Both the position numbers and the translations under genes were made by a program. DNA of 39,746 nt. Origin: Fonticula alba. Taxonomy: Eukaryota; Opisthokonta; Rotosphaerida; Fonticulaceae. The notes under the pieces are model-generated. The model saw only the letters and a program-made list of their open reading frames with translations, made no database searches and was not told the origin of the DNA. Below are positions 22,795 through 31,248 of the stretch, one piece after another (positions within the stretch are counted from its first letter, which is position 1; the number at the start of each line of letters is the position of its first letter). The stretch is from the NCBI RefSeq assembly GCF_000388065.1, contig NW_009242979.1:692231-731976 (forward strand). The letters are read 5' to 3'.

Positions 22795-25700
22795 CTAGTT
22801 GAGAATTGCGAATGCATCGGCGCAAGTATTGTCTGTGACCGGTGGCGATATTCGGACAAGAGGGTTAGCCCACGCGTGTCCACAGTCCGGCAGGGGGACG
22901 GACCAGCCGAGGGAAAAGCATGCGAAGAAGGGCAGAAAACAAGCTGAGTGCGTACCGGGGAAATGGAGTCCGCGTGCCGGAAGCAGGGAGGGGCGCGCGA
23001 CAGACAAGCTGGCCAGACGCTGCTGGATGCGCACCAAGGTGTCGGCGGTTGGCGCCNNNNNNNNNNNNNNNNNNNNNNNNNNNNNNNNNNNNNNNNNNNN
23101 NNNNNNNNNNNNNNNNNNNNNNNNNNNNNNNNNNNNNNNNNNNNNNNNNNNNNNNNNNNNNNNNNNNNNNNNNNNNNNNNNNNNNNNNNNNNNNNNNNNN
23201 NNNNNNNNNNNNNNNNNNNNNNNNNNNNNNNNNNNNNNNNNNNNNNNNNNNNNNNNNNNNNNNNNNNNNNNNNNNNNNNNNNNNNNNNNNNNNNNNNNNN
23301 NNNNNNNNNNNNNNNNNNNNNNNNNNNNNNNNNNNNNNNNNNNNNNNNNNNNNNNNNNNNNNNNNNNNNNNNNNNNNNNNNNNNNNNNNNNNNNNNNNNN
23401 NNNNNNNNNNNNNNNNNNNNNNNNNNNNNNNNNNNNNNNNNNNNNNNNNNNNNNNNNNNNNNNNNNNNNNNNNNNNNNNNNNNNNNNNNNNNNNNNNNNN
23501 NNNNNNNNNNNNNNNNNNNNNNNNNNNNNNNNNNNNNNNNNNNNNNNNNNNNNNNNNNNNNNNNNNNNNNNNNNNNNNNNNNNNNNNNNNNNNNNNNNNN
23601 NNNNNNNNNNNNNNNNNNNNNNNNNNNNNNNNNNNNNNNNNNNNNNNNNNNNNNNNNNNNNNNNNNNNNNNNNNNNNNNNNNNNNNNNNNNNNNNNNNNN
23701 NNNNNNNNNNNNNNNNNNNNNNNNNNNNNNNNNNNNNNNNNNNNNNNNNNNNNNNNNNNNNNNNNNNNNNNNNNNNNNNNNNNNNNNNNNNNNNNNNNNN
23801 NNNNNNNNNNNNNNNNNNNNNNNNNNNNNNNNNNNNNNNNNNNNNNNNNNNNNNNNNNNNNNNNNNNNNNNNNNNNNNNNNNNNNNNNNNNNNNNNNNNN
23901 NNNNNNNNNNNNNNNNNNNNTCGGCCTCGCAGGCGGCGCACTTGTCAAGCTTGTCGGCATTGCGCGACAGGCAAGTGGTGCAAGCCCAGGTGCCAGTGTT
24001 GTCAACCTTGATGGGATTGGCAATAGCTCCGGCCGGAGTCGCGGCAGCCGGGGTGGTGACAACGGAGGCCTTGGCTGCGGCGGCTGGAGTGGGGGTCGCA
24101 GTCGTCGAAGCAGCAGCCGGCAGTGTTGCGGAGATGTTTGTGAAGAGGAGAGGCTTGGAGGAGGCGGAGCTCGCGCCGGCGCCCAGGGCGATTGTCGGGA
24201 GAGGAAGCTTCCCTGGCGCGGGAACGGGCGCGACGGCGACCGGGGTGGCGGACGGCCCATCATCCTCCGCCAGCGAGTCGGCCGGGGCTGCAAGGAAGGA
24301 GACACCCTTGAATTGCAAGGAGTCCATCTTCAGCATCGGAGCGGCCGCAGGAGGGGCCGGCGCCGGGGTGACACCACCAGCGCCCGGCTTCTTAATGCTG
24401 GAGGCCAGCGGCTGGAAGACAAACTGATTGGCAGGTTGAGCCGGCCCCGGGGCGCCGGCCGCCGGGGTGTCGGCGGCCGGAGAGCCGGTCGCCTTGGAGC
24501 CGGGAGTATTTGTCAGGAAAATGGACGAGCCAGTGGGCTGGCCCGCGACCGGGCCCGGGGTGCTGGCAGCAGTAGCAGCAGCAGCAGCAGCAGCAGCGCC
24601 ACCCAGGCCCACCGAGGCAAACGGCGAGATGATGGACTTGGAGGAGGGAGCCTGCTCCGGAGCAGGCTCATCCTCCTCATCCTCCGTGCTGTAGTCCTCG
24701 TCGTCCTCAGCCTGGCTGTAGTCCTCGTCGTCCTCATCCTGGCTGTAGTCCTCGGCGCTGTCGGCGCTCTCATCAGCGCCATCCTCATCCCCATCATCGC
24801 CGTCCTCGTCGGAGTACTCCTCACTGGCGGACCCGGCACTGGAGTGCTCGAGCTCCGGAGACCGGATAGCCCCGGGGAAGACCTTCGCGGCGCTGGCTCC
24901 GGCGGACGGGACGACAGCCGTCGCGCCGAAGGGCGAGCTGACCGCACCCGAGCTGACCGCACCCGAGCCGACCGCAGTCGCCGCGGCCGAGGAAAAGGGA
25001 CTGGCCCCCTTGCTGGCAGAGGCAAAGCCCCCGGCCGAGGCAAAGGGCGACCCGGCCGACGAGAAAGGCGCCACCGGATTGGAGAAAGCGCTCGGCTGGC
25101 CGAAGGCCGCCTTCTTGTCATTGGATCCGGTGTCGAAGGGGCCCCGACCGAAGGGGCTGGCCATGGATGAGGCACCCGCGCCGAAGGGCGTCCCACCGAA
25201 GGGGCTAGCCCCGGCCCCGGTGTTGTTGCTCAAACCCGAGGAGCTAGTGCCAGGGGCGACGGCATTCGAGCCGAAAGGACTGGGTGCTGTGGCCGGCGTG
25301 CTGGTCGAAGAGGCGGCCGGGCCGGGGGCAGCTGGCTTGGCGAAGTGGTTCCCGCCGAAGGGGCTGCCCCCGGAGGCGGCGGCCGAACTGAAAGGACCAG
25401 TACCGGGCACGGCAGCGCCGGTCCCGAAGGGGCTTGCCCCCGAGGTGGAAGCCGACCCGAAGGGGCTTGCACCGGCGGCGGAATTCGACCCGAAGGGGCT
25501 TGCACCGGCGGCGGAATTCGACCCGAAGGGGCTGGACACCGCGGAGGCAGAGTTCGATGCAAAGGGACTGGCCTTGGCGGCACCGAAGGCACCGGAGCCG
25601 AAGGGGCTGGCCGCCGGGGCGCCAGTAGACTTGCTTCCGAAGGGGCTCGGCGCAGCTGCACCAGGGGAGGCCGAACCGGAGGGGCCAGCCGAGCCGACCA

Positions 25701-26352
25701 CCGGCGCCGTCATCTCCGCAGCCGAACTGAAGGGGCTGCTGGTTGAGGCGATCGACTGGCCGGCAGGCTTGGCCGTGGCCGGCGGCTTGGACACCTCGGC
25801 GGCCGGCTTCTTCTCGGGGGCAGGCTGCTCGGCGTTCGGGAGGGGCGTGCGCGCCAGCAACTTGGACAGGTGCGTGACAACCTTCCGGGTCGAGCCATCA
25901 CCCTGGTCGATGACCTCCAGGTCGGCGCTCCCACCAAAATGCTCCTCGGCCAGACGCTCGATGGAGGCCTTCTCGGCGAAGGGGTCCCGGTCGTGGAAGT
26001 CGCCGAAGCGGAACCGGTCGGTGGCCTCGCCGACCATTTGCGAGGCCGTCTCCAGGTTGTGGGCCTTCTGCTGGGTGTTTTCCACACGCTCCAGGAAGCT
26101 GAGGGCCTTCTCCGCGCGGGCCTGCCGCTCGCGGTCCTCCTCGGTGCCGCGCTCGTGCGTGGCGCCGGAGGTGGGCCGGACGATCTTGATGTCCTCGAAG
26201 ATCTTGGCCAGCCGAGGGTCCAGATTGTCGTCGGTTTGCGTGGCTACCGGCTCGGCCTGCCCATCGGGGTGCTTCTTGGTGAGGTGCATCTTGAGCAGGG
26301 TCTGCGAGCGAAGCTCCTGGCCGCAAAGGTGGCAGGCAACGGAGCCAGACAT
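22795..26352 (-). CDS. FG-repeat nucleoporin-like protein with C2H2 and Nup153-type zinc fingers (gap-interrupted)
   Basis: FG proteins line the nuclear pore channel and bind transport receptors. From ATG at 26352 an uninterrupted frame gives about 810 residues before the N gap. Residues 7-28 form a C2H2 finger (C-x2-C-x12-H-x4-H, within CHLCGQELRSQTLLKMHLTK). A charged, partly helical region follows to about 190. About a dozen SPFG/SPFS motifs occupy about 210-480. Next come a strongly acidic Asp/Glu/Ser/Tyr stretch (about 500-580), an Ala/Pro-rich region, and TWACTTCLSRNADKLDKC, a RanBP2/Nup153-type C4 zinc finger, right at the gap edge. After the gap the likely C-terminus is APTADTLVRIQQRLASL and onward, with a probable last intron at 22833-22955 (GTACGC donor, CTAAC branch motif, CACAG acceptor) and the ending DNTCADAFAILN. 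Frame across the gap is unproven. The best guess is a Nup153/Nup1-like basket nucleoporin. The C2H2 finger is not part of the known family. Confidence 0.72.
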   Translation of the reverse strand: MSGSVACHLCGQELRSQTLLKMHLTKKHPDGQAEPVATQTDDNLDPRLAKIFEDIKIVRPTSGATHERGTEEDRERQARAEKALSFLERVENTQQKAHNLETASQMVGEATDRFRFGDFHDRDPFAEKASIERLAEEHFGGSADLEVIDQGDGSTRKVVTHLSKLLARTPLPNAEQPAPEKKPAAEVSKPPATAKPAGQSIASTSSPFSSAAEMTAPVVGSAGPSGSASPGAAAPSPFGSKSTGAPAASPFGSGAFGAAKASPFASNSASAVSSPFGSNSAAGASPFGSNSAAGASPFGSASTSGASPFGTGAAVPGTGPFSSAAASGGSPFGGNHFAKPAAPGPAASSTSTPATAPSPFGSNAVAPGTSSSGLSNNTGAGASPFGGTPFGAGASSMASPFGRGPFDTGSNDKKAAFGQPSAFSNPVAPFSSAGSPFASAGGFASASKGASPFSSAAATAVGSGAVSSGAVSSPFGATAVVPSAGASAAKVFPGAIRSPELEHSSAGSASEEYSDEDGDDGDEDGADESADSAEDYSQDEDDEDYSQAEDDEDYSTEDEEDEPAPEQAPSSKSIISPFASVGLGGAAAAAAAATAASTPGPVAGQPTGSSIFLTNTPGSKATGSPAADTPAAGAPGPAQPANQFVFQPLASSIKKPGAGGVTPAPAPPAAAPMLKMDSLQFKGVSFLAAPADSLAEDDGPSATPVAVAPVPAPGKLPLPTIALGAGASSASSKPLLFTNISATLPAAASTTATPTPAAAAKASVVTTPAAATPAGAIANPIKVDNTGTWACTTCLSRNADKLDKCAACEAXXXXXXXXXXXXXXXXXXXXXXXXXXXXXXXXXXXXXXXXXXXXXXXXXXXXXXXXXXXXXXXXXXXXXXXXXXXXXXXXXXXXXXXXXXXXXXXXXXXXXXXXXXXXXXXXXXXXXXXXXXXXXXXXXXXXXXXXXXXXXXXXXXXXXXXXXXXXXXXXXXXXXXXXXXXXXXXXXXXXXXXXXXXXXXXXXXXXXXXXXXXXXXXXXXXXXXXXXXXXXXXXXXXXXXXXXXXXXXXXXXXXXXXXXXXXXXXXXXXXXXXXXXXXXXXXXXXXXXXXXXXXXXXXXAPTADTLVRIQQRLASLSVARPSLLPARGLHFPGTHSACFLPFFACFSLGWSVPLPDCGHAWANPLVRISPPVTDNTCADAFAILN
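23057..23920. other. Assembly gap, 864 N
   Basis: Unresolved sequence inside the nucleoporin-like gene, starting immediately after a RanBP2-type zinc finger in the coding direction. The length is a multiple of three, but gap sizes are often estimates, so frame continuity cannot be assumed. Confidence 1.
25456..25532 (-). repeat. 33-bp coding tandem repeat in the SPFG region
   Basis: Two adjacent identical 33-bp units (each containing GAAGGGGCTTGCACCGGCGG on the plus strand) encode SNSAAGASPFG twice. The perfect nucleotide identity points to a recent duplication within the FG-repeat region. Confidence 0.9.
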
Positions 26353-27050
26353 CTGGCCAGCGGAGGAAGGTGGCGGAGAAAAGGCGCGGAGCAATGGAGC
26401 CAGGCCGGGAGGTGAGCGAGGAGGAACGGGAGGGAAGTCGGGAGAGGGAGGGAGGGAGGGAGGGAGGGAGCAAGACGGAGCGCACTGTTTGCCGGGGGGG
26501 ATCGAGGAAAGGAGGGAAGGAAAGGGGAGGAGACAAAAAGGGGGAGGGGCAGAGCAAAGAAGGAAGGGGGGCGGAGGGGACGGGAGCAGACTAGTTGACG
26601 CAAGATGTGTCCCGACGTGCCCAACACGGCCACGCTCCCGAAAAAGGTGCTTGGAACAAGACGCAAGGACGTGGCCAGGGCGTCAGGCGACCGGATCACG
26701 CCCACGCTGTCCGTTGGCAATTGGGATACACCTGTGCGAGGGGGCTGGCGGGAGCTTGGTCCATGTGCGCGAGCGGCGAGATGCGGCGGAGATCTCGCAC
26801 GCGGGACGTAGGGCGCGCGCCCCGGAACCGGTTCCGCCCTTTCGGGCGCCGGGGCGGGCACGCTGGAAGCCAATCCTGCGACCAGCATTCCCTTCCCCCC
26901 CCCCCTCCCCCCCCCCCTTGTGCCGTCTCCGGCCCCATCCCGCACGCACACTCCTCTGCCCTCCCCGACTCCCCGTTTCTCTGCCCCTCCCCTTGCTTGT
27001 GCCCTCCATTGCATAGACCTCCTTCCCGGCACACATCCACAAAGGCAACC
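26353..27050. promoter_or_regulatory. Bidirectional promoter region, nucleoporin-like / NSUN4-like
   Basis: About 700 bp between divergent start codons. 26400-26580 is A/G-rich on plus (C/T-rich on the nucleoporin sense strand), with GGGA units near 26448-26466. 26880-27040 is C/T-rich on plus ahead of the methyltransferase. Between them lie a perfect 14-bp palindrome at 26823-26836 and a CCAAT pentamer at 26870-26874 (AGCCAATCC). Promoter role is inferred from position. Confidence 0.6.
26823..26836. promoter_or_regulatory. Palindrome CGGAACCGGTTCCG with AACCGGTT core
   Basis: A perfect 14-bp inverted repeat in the divergent intergenic region. Its core AACCGGTT (26826-26833) is the known binding consensus of Grainyhead/CP2-family factors, which occur in animals and fungi. 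Use as such a site here is inference. A perfect 14-mer palindrome is expected a few times by chance in a window of this size. Confidence 0.4.
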
Positions 27051-28376
27051 ATGCCCCCGAAGCATTATCGCCAGTTCCTGGACTACCACGACAATGAGTA
27101 CGGCCCCCAGCGGTGGCGCACGCGCCTGCTGCCCGCGCTGAAGCGCACCCCCGAGCATGTGGCCATGGTCAACTGGCATGCGGACCCGGCGGCCGTGTGC
27201 GCGGCCCTGCGCCGGTCGCCGGAGTCCTACGCCGACGCCGAGGACCCGGAGAAGCTGCTTTTCGTCCAGTCGCCCTACATTGGCAGTCTCTGTGCCCTGG
27301 TGCCGGCATCGGGGAGCGCGCCCGGCGCCGGTGGCGACCCCTTCCCCCCGCCCATGGCCGACCGGGCCGGGCAGGCAACCTACTACATCCTGAATGTGGC
27401 GTCGCTACTTTGCATCGATGCTCTGGACATCCGGCCCGGGCAGAAGGTGTTGGACTTGTGCGCCGCGCCGGGTGGCAAGTCGGTGGCCATCGCCCAGCGC
27501 CTTTGGCGGTCGCATCATGCCGGGGAGGCCGGGGCCGGGCCCGAGGCCGGGCCCGGGCCCGCTGGGCCTGTGTGCTTCGATCTCGGGGCCGAGGCGCGCG
27601 ACGCGATCGACGCCGATGCCGATGGGCTGCTAGTGCTGAATGAGCCGGCGGCGCCGCGGCGCGCGCGCCTCGAGCGCACGGTCGAGGCCTTCATGCCGCG
27701 GCAGTACCGGGCTTCGGTGCGGGTGCTGTCGCTGAATGCCACCCGGACGGAGTCCCTGCCGCCGGCGCACCATGGCCTGTATGACCGGGTGCTGGTGGAT
27801 GCCCCCTGCTCGACGGATCGCCATGTGGCTCGGGCCCCGGACACCGCCTCGCCGGCGGTCAGTAACTCGGCCGCCGGGCCCTGGTCCCCCAGTGGCATGG
27901 CGCAAACCGCCGGCCGGCAGCTGTCTCTGGTGCTGGCGGCCATCGCCGCGGCCCGGGCCCCGGAGGATGGGCTTCCCGGCGGACGGGTGGTCTACTCCAC
28001 CTGCGCCCTCAGTGTGCGCGAGAATGACTGGGTTGTGGCACAGGCCCTGCAGCAGAGTCGGTCTCGGCACCCGGTGCGCCCGGTCGACCCGCGGACCTTC
28101 GGCTTCCGCATTGGCCGGCCGACGCGCTTTGGCTGGCTCATCCTGCCGGATCAGCCCGCCACCGCCTGGCAGCCGGGCCAGCCGGGCGAGCGCGGTGCCA
28201 CCGAGGGCCATGTCTCTGGCGATGGCCTGCCTCCCGGCATGGCTCCCAACGCCCCGGGCCACAACCAGGGCCCCATCTTCATTGCAGTGCTCGAGCGAAT
28301 CCCCTCGCCCGGCGGTGCGGCCTCCTCCAAGCCCTCGGGTCTTGTGGCCGATGAGGGTGACAGTGACAGCGATTGA
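27051..28376 (+). CDS. NSUN4: NSUN4-like RNA cytosine-5 methyltransferase, 441 aa, single exon
   Basis: Nol1/Nop2/Sun-family enzymes transfer methyl from S-adenosylmethionine to C5 of cytosine in RNA. NSUN4 modifies mitochondrial small-subunit rRNA. The SAM motif is VLDLCAAPGGKSVAIAQ (about 134-150). LNEPAAPRRARLERTVEAFM matches the NSUN4 ribose-binding region. The Pro-Cys motif VLVDAPCSTDRH contains the TDRH typical of NSUN3/4, and VVYSTCALSVREN carries the catalytic Cys motif. The C-terminal GPIFIAVLERI matches the family's closing strand. The N-terminus (HYRQFLDYHDNEYGPQRW) aligns with NSUN3/4 starts. There is no long targeting leader, although a basic segment lies at about 20-31. It has no intron, unlike most neighbours. 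ATG 27051 is the first ATG in a good position after a C/T-rich stretch. Against human NSUN4 (384 aa) it has Gly/Ala/Pro-rich insertions and a short acidic end. NSUN3 is the alternative. Confidence 0.88.
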   Translation: MPPKHYRQFLDYHDNEYGPQRWRTRLLPALKRTPEHVAMVNWHADPAAVCAALRRSPESYADAEDPEKLLFVQSPYIGSLCALVPASGSAPGAGGDPFPPPMADRAGQATYYILNVASLLCIDALDIRPGQKVLDLCAAPGGKSVAIAQRLWRSHHAGEAGAGPEAGPGPAGPVCFDLGAEARDAIDADADGLLVLNEPAAPRRARLERTVEAFMPRQYRASVRVLSLNATRTESLPPAHHGLYDRVLVDAPCSTDRHVARAPDTASPAVSNSAAGPWSPSGMAQTAGRQLSLVLAAIAAARAPEDGLPGGRVVYSTCALSVRENDWVVAQALQQSRSRHPVRPVDPRTFGFRIGRPTRFGWLILPDQPATAWQPGQPGERGATEGHVSGDGLPPGMAPNAPGHNQGPIFIAVLERIPSPGGAASSKPSGLVADEGDSDSD

Positions 28377-29617
28377 TCGTGCTCGTGCCGGTTCCCTCCT
28401 CCCTGCTTCCCTTTGCTCCCTTCCCTTCTTTTTTTTTTTCATTCTCCTTTTTCGCCTCCCTCCGCCCCTTTCCCCTCGGCAGTGTGTCCTTCCGTAATAG
28501 AGAGAGGCGTGTCTCGGGTGAAAATACCCCACAGCTGTGTGCTTGACATTCAGTGTCTGAATCTTGCGCTTTAGCACGGATCTTTCGTTGGGACATGTGA
28601 GTAAGTGGCTCGGGCAAAGAGTTGGCATTTGGTTTTCCAGAACGACCCGTCCGTCCGTGTGACCCCCCTCCCCCCCCCTGGCGTCGGCGCGAGGCCAGCG
28701 AGCAAGGAGGGGACGGGGTGCACCGCGCCGCCTTGCCGGGGGAGGTGTTCCCGGGCCGCCGCGCTGGGCAGGGCACACCAAAGAAGTGCCTCGATGTTGG
28801 CCACTCCACGGTGGGTCCCCCGCCTCCCCAAGCGGGGGGGGGGGGGGGCGAGTGCGGCGGCCCGGGCGCGCGCGAGAGCCAAGGGAGACGGTGACGCGCG
28901 CGTGGGCGCCCAGGGTTGAGGACCGGGTTTCGGTGTGCTTTCAGTCGGGGCCCTGTGGGCCGCCGGCGGCGGGGCGGCCTCCGGGGGGGGGGGCGAGACT
29001 GGAGCCCGTCGGATTTTCCAGTCTCTGGCCTGGCGGGGGTCAAGCGGCATCGGCACCCCCCGCCGCCCCCGACACGTACCTCGCCCGGCTGGTACCCCCC
29101 CCGTTCGACACTCGCGTTGCCGTTCCCGGCCGCAGGGAGAGACGGGGCACATGGTTTCTGTGAATTGTCCCAGGGGGCGGGGCAGCCCCGCGCTGTACGG
29201 GCCTGTCCATCACCGGTCAAAAGGGGGTGTGTCCGCAGCCCCCCCCCCCCCCTCAGCTCCGACTGCCAGCCCCGGTGAGTGCCCGGTGTGTTGTCGAGCC
29301 GCGCAACGAGGCGGCCCTGTCTCCCCGGGCCAGGTAAACAATCCTGGTGAAACTCACACAGGCGTGCGACGGGGGCGGGGGAGCCGATGCAGAGCGTGTC
29401 TTTGGAACAGGTGTCTCTTGATTAGAGGGCTACGGCAAGAGGGTGTAGCGCGGCAGGGGCGCACTCGCGGACTCGGCGGCCGGCGTCCTGTCCCCCCCCC
29501 CCCTGGCCAAATACACGCGTGTGCGTGTGGGGCTGAACCAGCGGGCCCCTGAGGCTGGGAGAAACGGGGACGAGCACGGCCCCGAGGCCATACCGACGTA
29601 ATTACCTGAATATATTA

Positions 29618-29634
29618 CCGCCAATATATGGCGG
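29618..29634. promoter_or_regulatory. Inverted repeat CCGCCA-ATATA-TGGCGG in an AT-rich island
   Basis: Six-bp perfect arms (29618-29623 and 29629-29634) flank ATATA, directly after GAATATATTA. The left arm overlaps a CCAAT pentamer (29621-29625). It stands out as an AT-rich patch in very GC-rich intergenic DNA. A protein-binding site or core promoter is possible but not shown. Confidence 0.35.
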
Positions 29635-30308
29635 CCATGCATGGGTGCCTTCCGCCCGCCACGGAGCGGGGCATCCTGCGGCTCTCTTCTGAGCGCCTGC
29701 CCTGCTGCAACTTGGCCAGGGGGCGGGGGGCCGCGGGCGAAGCGCTCGCGCACAAGCCGCGCCCTCGAGACCCCTCGCCCCTGGGGGTCAAGTCGGCGCC
29801 CGGTGTTTCACTGGGCCGAGTGGGGCAGGGCCGGGGAGACCTAGCTGGGGGGGGGGGGGGGCACCTGCACCTGTCCGGCCCGGGCCCCGGCTCCGGCCCC
29901 GACTCCAGCCCCCGCCCCCGGCCCGTCCCCCTTTGCTCCGTTGTCGGTCCCTCCCCTTGGAAGCGGTCTCGCGCGTGGCCCCACTGCCGGGCGAGGCCGA
30001 TCGCGGTCGCCGATCCGGGCGAGGCGTCGCCGGAGCGCGCGCGGGGAAGGCTTTGTTCTCTCACGCTCACACGCGGGCCGAACCCCGGGTGGCCGGGCGT
30101 CCGTGTCGCTTGGCCGGCCCGAGAGCACGCCCGACCAGGGGGTGCTGGTCGCGGTGCCAGGCGCCCAGCTCACCGGCTCCCTTGGCCACTGCAATATTGT
30201 AAATGACCTCCCTCCGGGGCCCTTCGGGGCCAGAGTGAGAAAGGGGGGGAACCGGGGCCGTACGGGATCAGCAGCTGTCTGCTGCCATTGTTCTTCGGCC
30301 CTTGGGGG

Positions 30309-30309
<1 letters not shown>

Positions 30310-30354
<45 letters not shown>
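30310..30354 (+). repeat. (CT)n microsatellite
   Basis: A nearly pure CT dinucleotide tract of about 45 nt in the intergenic region before the RhoGEF gene, followed by CACACACATGCAG. No coding meaning is assigned. Confidence 0.95.
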
Positions 30355-30357
<3 letters not shown>

Positions 30358-31059
30358 ACACACATGCAGAGAGTCACCTTCGGGGCCACATTAGACTGTA
30401 CAGGGGTCTTCCCCCCTGCCTCACGGCCCCCCTCTTCCCCCTGGTCCTGGGTCCGATCCGCGACACCCGACCAAGCCCCGGGTCCCCGGGCCACAGAGAG
30501 TCCCCGAGGACACGGCTCCTCAAGCGATGAGAAAGTGGCGTAGGGCTTGTGCCACTGTGGCTGCGGGGCAAGGGCGAGGGCTGGGTCTCTGGGCCGTTCG
30601 TGCGCGCGCGCGCGCGCGCCCCTGGCGGGGCCCCTCGCACACGGGGGCCGTGTTGGCTCCCCCGGGCCGGAGAGGCGGTCCCCGCGCCCCCCCGCCCCCT
30701 TACCCCCAGACCGACTCTGGGTAGCCAGGTAGACCCTGGTGATATGGCGGTGATCTCGCCCTCCTGATGGGACCCTCCCCCCCCCAGCCGTTGGCGCCTG
30801 CCCTCTCGGTCGTGCATGTGCTTTGAGGTGGTGCCCGAGATGTTCGCGACCACCGGGCTGTGTCGACAACCCGCATCTCCCCTCCTGCCCCTGCCGCCTT
30901 CCCGCCACCCTTTCTGCCCCTCCTCCGGGTTGGCCTTTTCGCATCCTCCCTCGCTTGCGTTCCCCGCACCTCACCACTCGGGCGTGTACACGCAGCCACA
31001 GGCCCGCCCGTCTCCGCCACCGCCGCTACCGCCGTCGGCTGCCGCGCGGTCGTCTGTGT

Positions 31060-31140
31060 GCGCACGTGCGTGTGCGTGCGTGTGTGCGTGTGTACGCGCG
31101 CGCGCGTGTGTGTGTGTGTGTGTGTCTGTGTCTGTGTGTG
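31060..31140 (+). repeat. TG/CG alternating repeat upstream of RhoGEF
   Basis: GTGCGTGTGTG and GCGCGCGTGTGTG units form a long alternating purine-pyrimidine tract about 110-190 bp upstream of the RhoGEF start codon. Its position next to a promoter makes it a candidate for structural or length-variable effects on transcription. Confidence 0.85.
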
Positions 31141-31248
31141 AGCGAGAGAGGCTATCCCACTCCTTCTGCCCCTCCCTCCCCCCCCCCCTTCCCCACCTCT
31201 CATCACCCCCTTCCTGCCTCCTCCTTGTCTTTCGAAGCCTAGAGCGTC

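Larger units (their letters stand above)
28377..31248. other. Large gene-poor intergenic region
   Basis: About 2.9 kb with no coding region I can support on either strand, though many GC-driven open frames exist. Contents: a T11-type run near 28429-28439 just after the methyltransferase stop; C and G homopolymers; AT-rich islands at about 29597-29630 and 30191-30203; a (CT)n tract at about 30310-30354; GC alternation at about 30601-30619; and TG/CG repeats at about 31060-31140. A C/T-rich tract at about 31150-31245 precedes the RhoGEF start. It may hold a long promoter, an unrecognised 5'-UTR exon, a non-coding RNA or a fast-evolving gene. Confidence 0.5.

Noticed and set aside
22533-25170. 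Long open frames running through the N gap on both strands
   Set aside because: Ns cannot produce stops, so their length is artificial. Only the minus frame from 26352 has motifs of a real protein.
25345-25661. Possible CRISPR-like repeat array in the FG region
   Set aside because: Repeats are in-frame, codon-structured and variable, and encode SPFG motifs. There are no spacers, and the host is eukaryotic.
24452-27016. Plus-strand frame of 668 residues opposite the nucleoporin-like gene with repeated PKGL units
   Set aside because: It mirrors the SPFG repeat on the other strand and runs on through the promoter. No domain was found.
28279-30977. Minus-strand open frames of 190-380 residues in the large intergenic region
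   Set aside because: No similarity, repeated Arg/Gly/Pro composition and simple-repeat translations. GC-rich DNA gives long open frames by chance.
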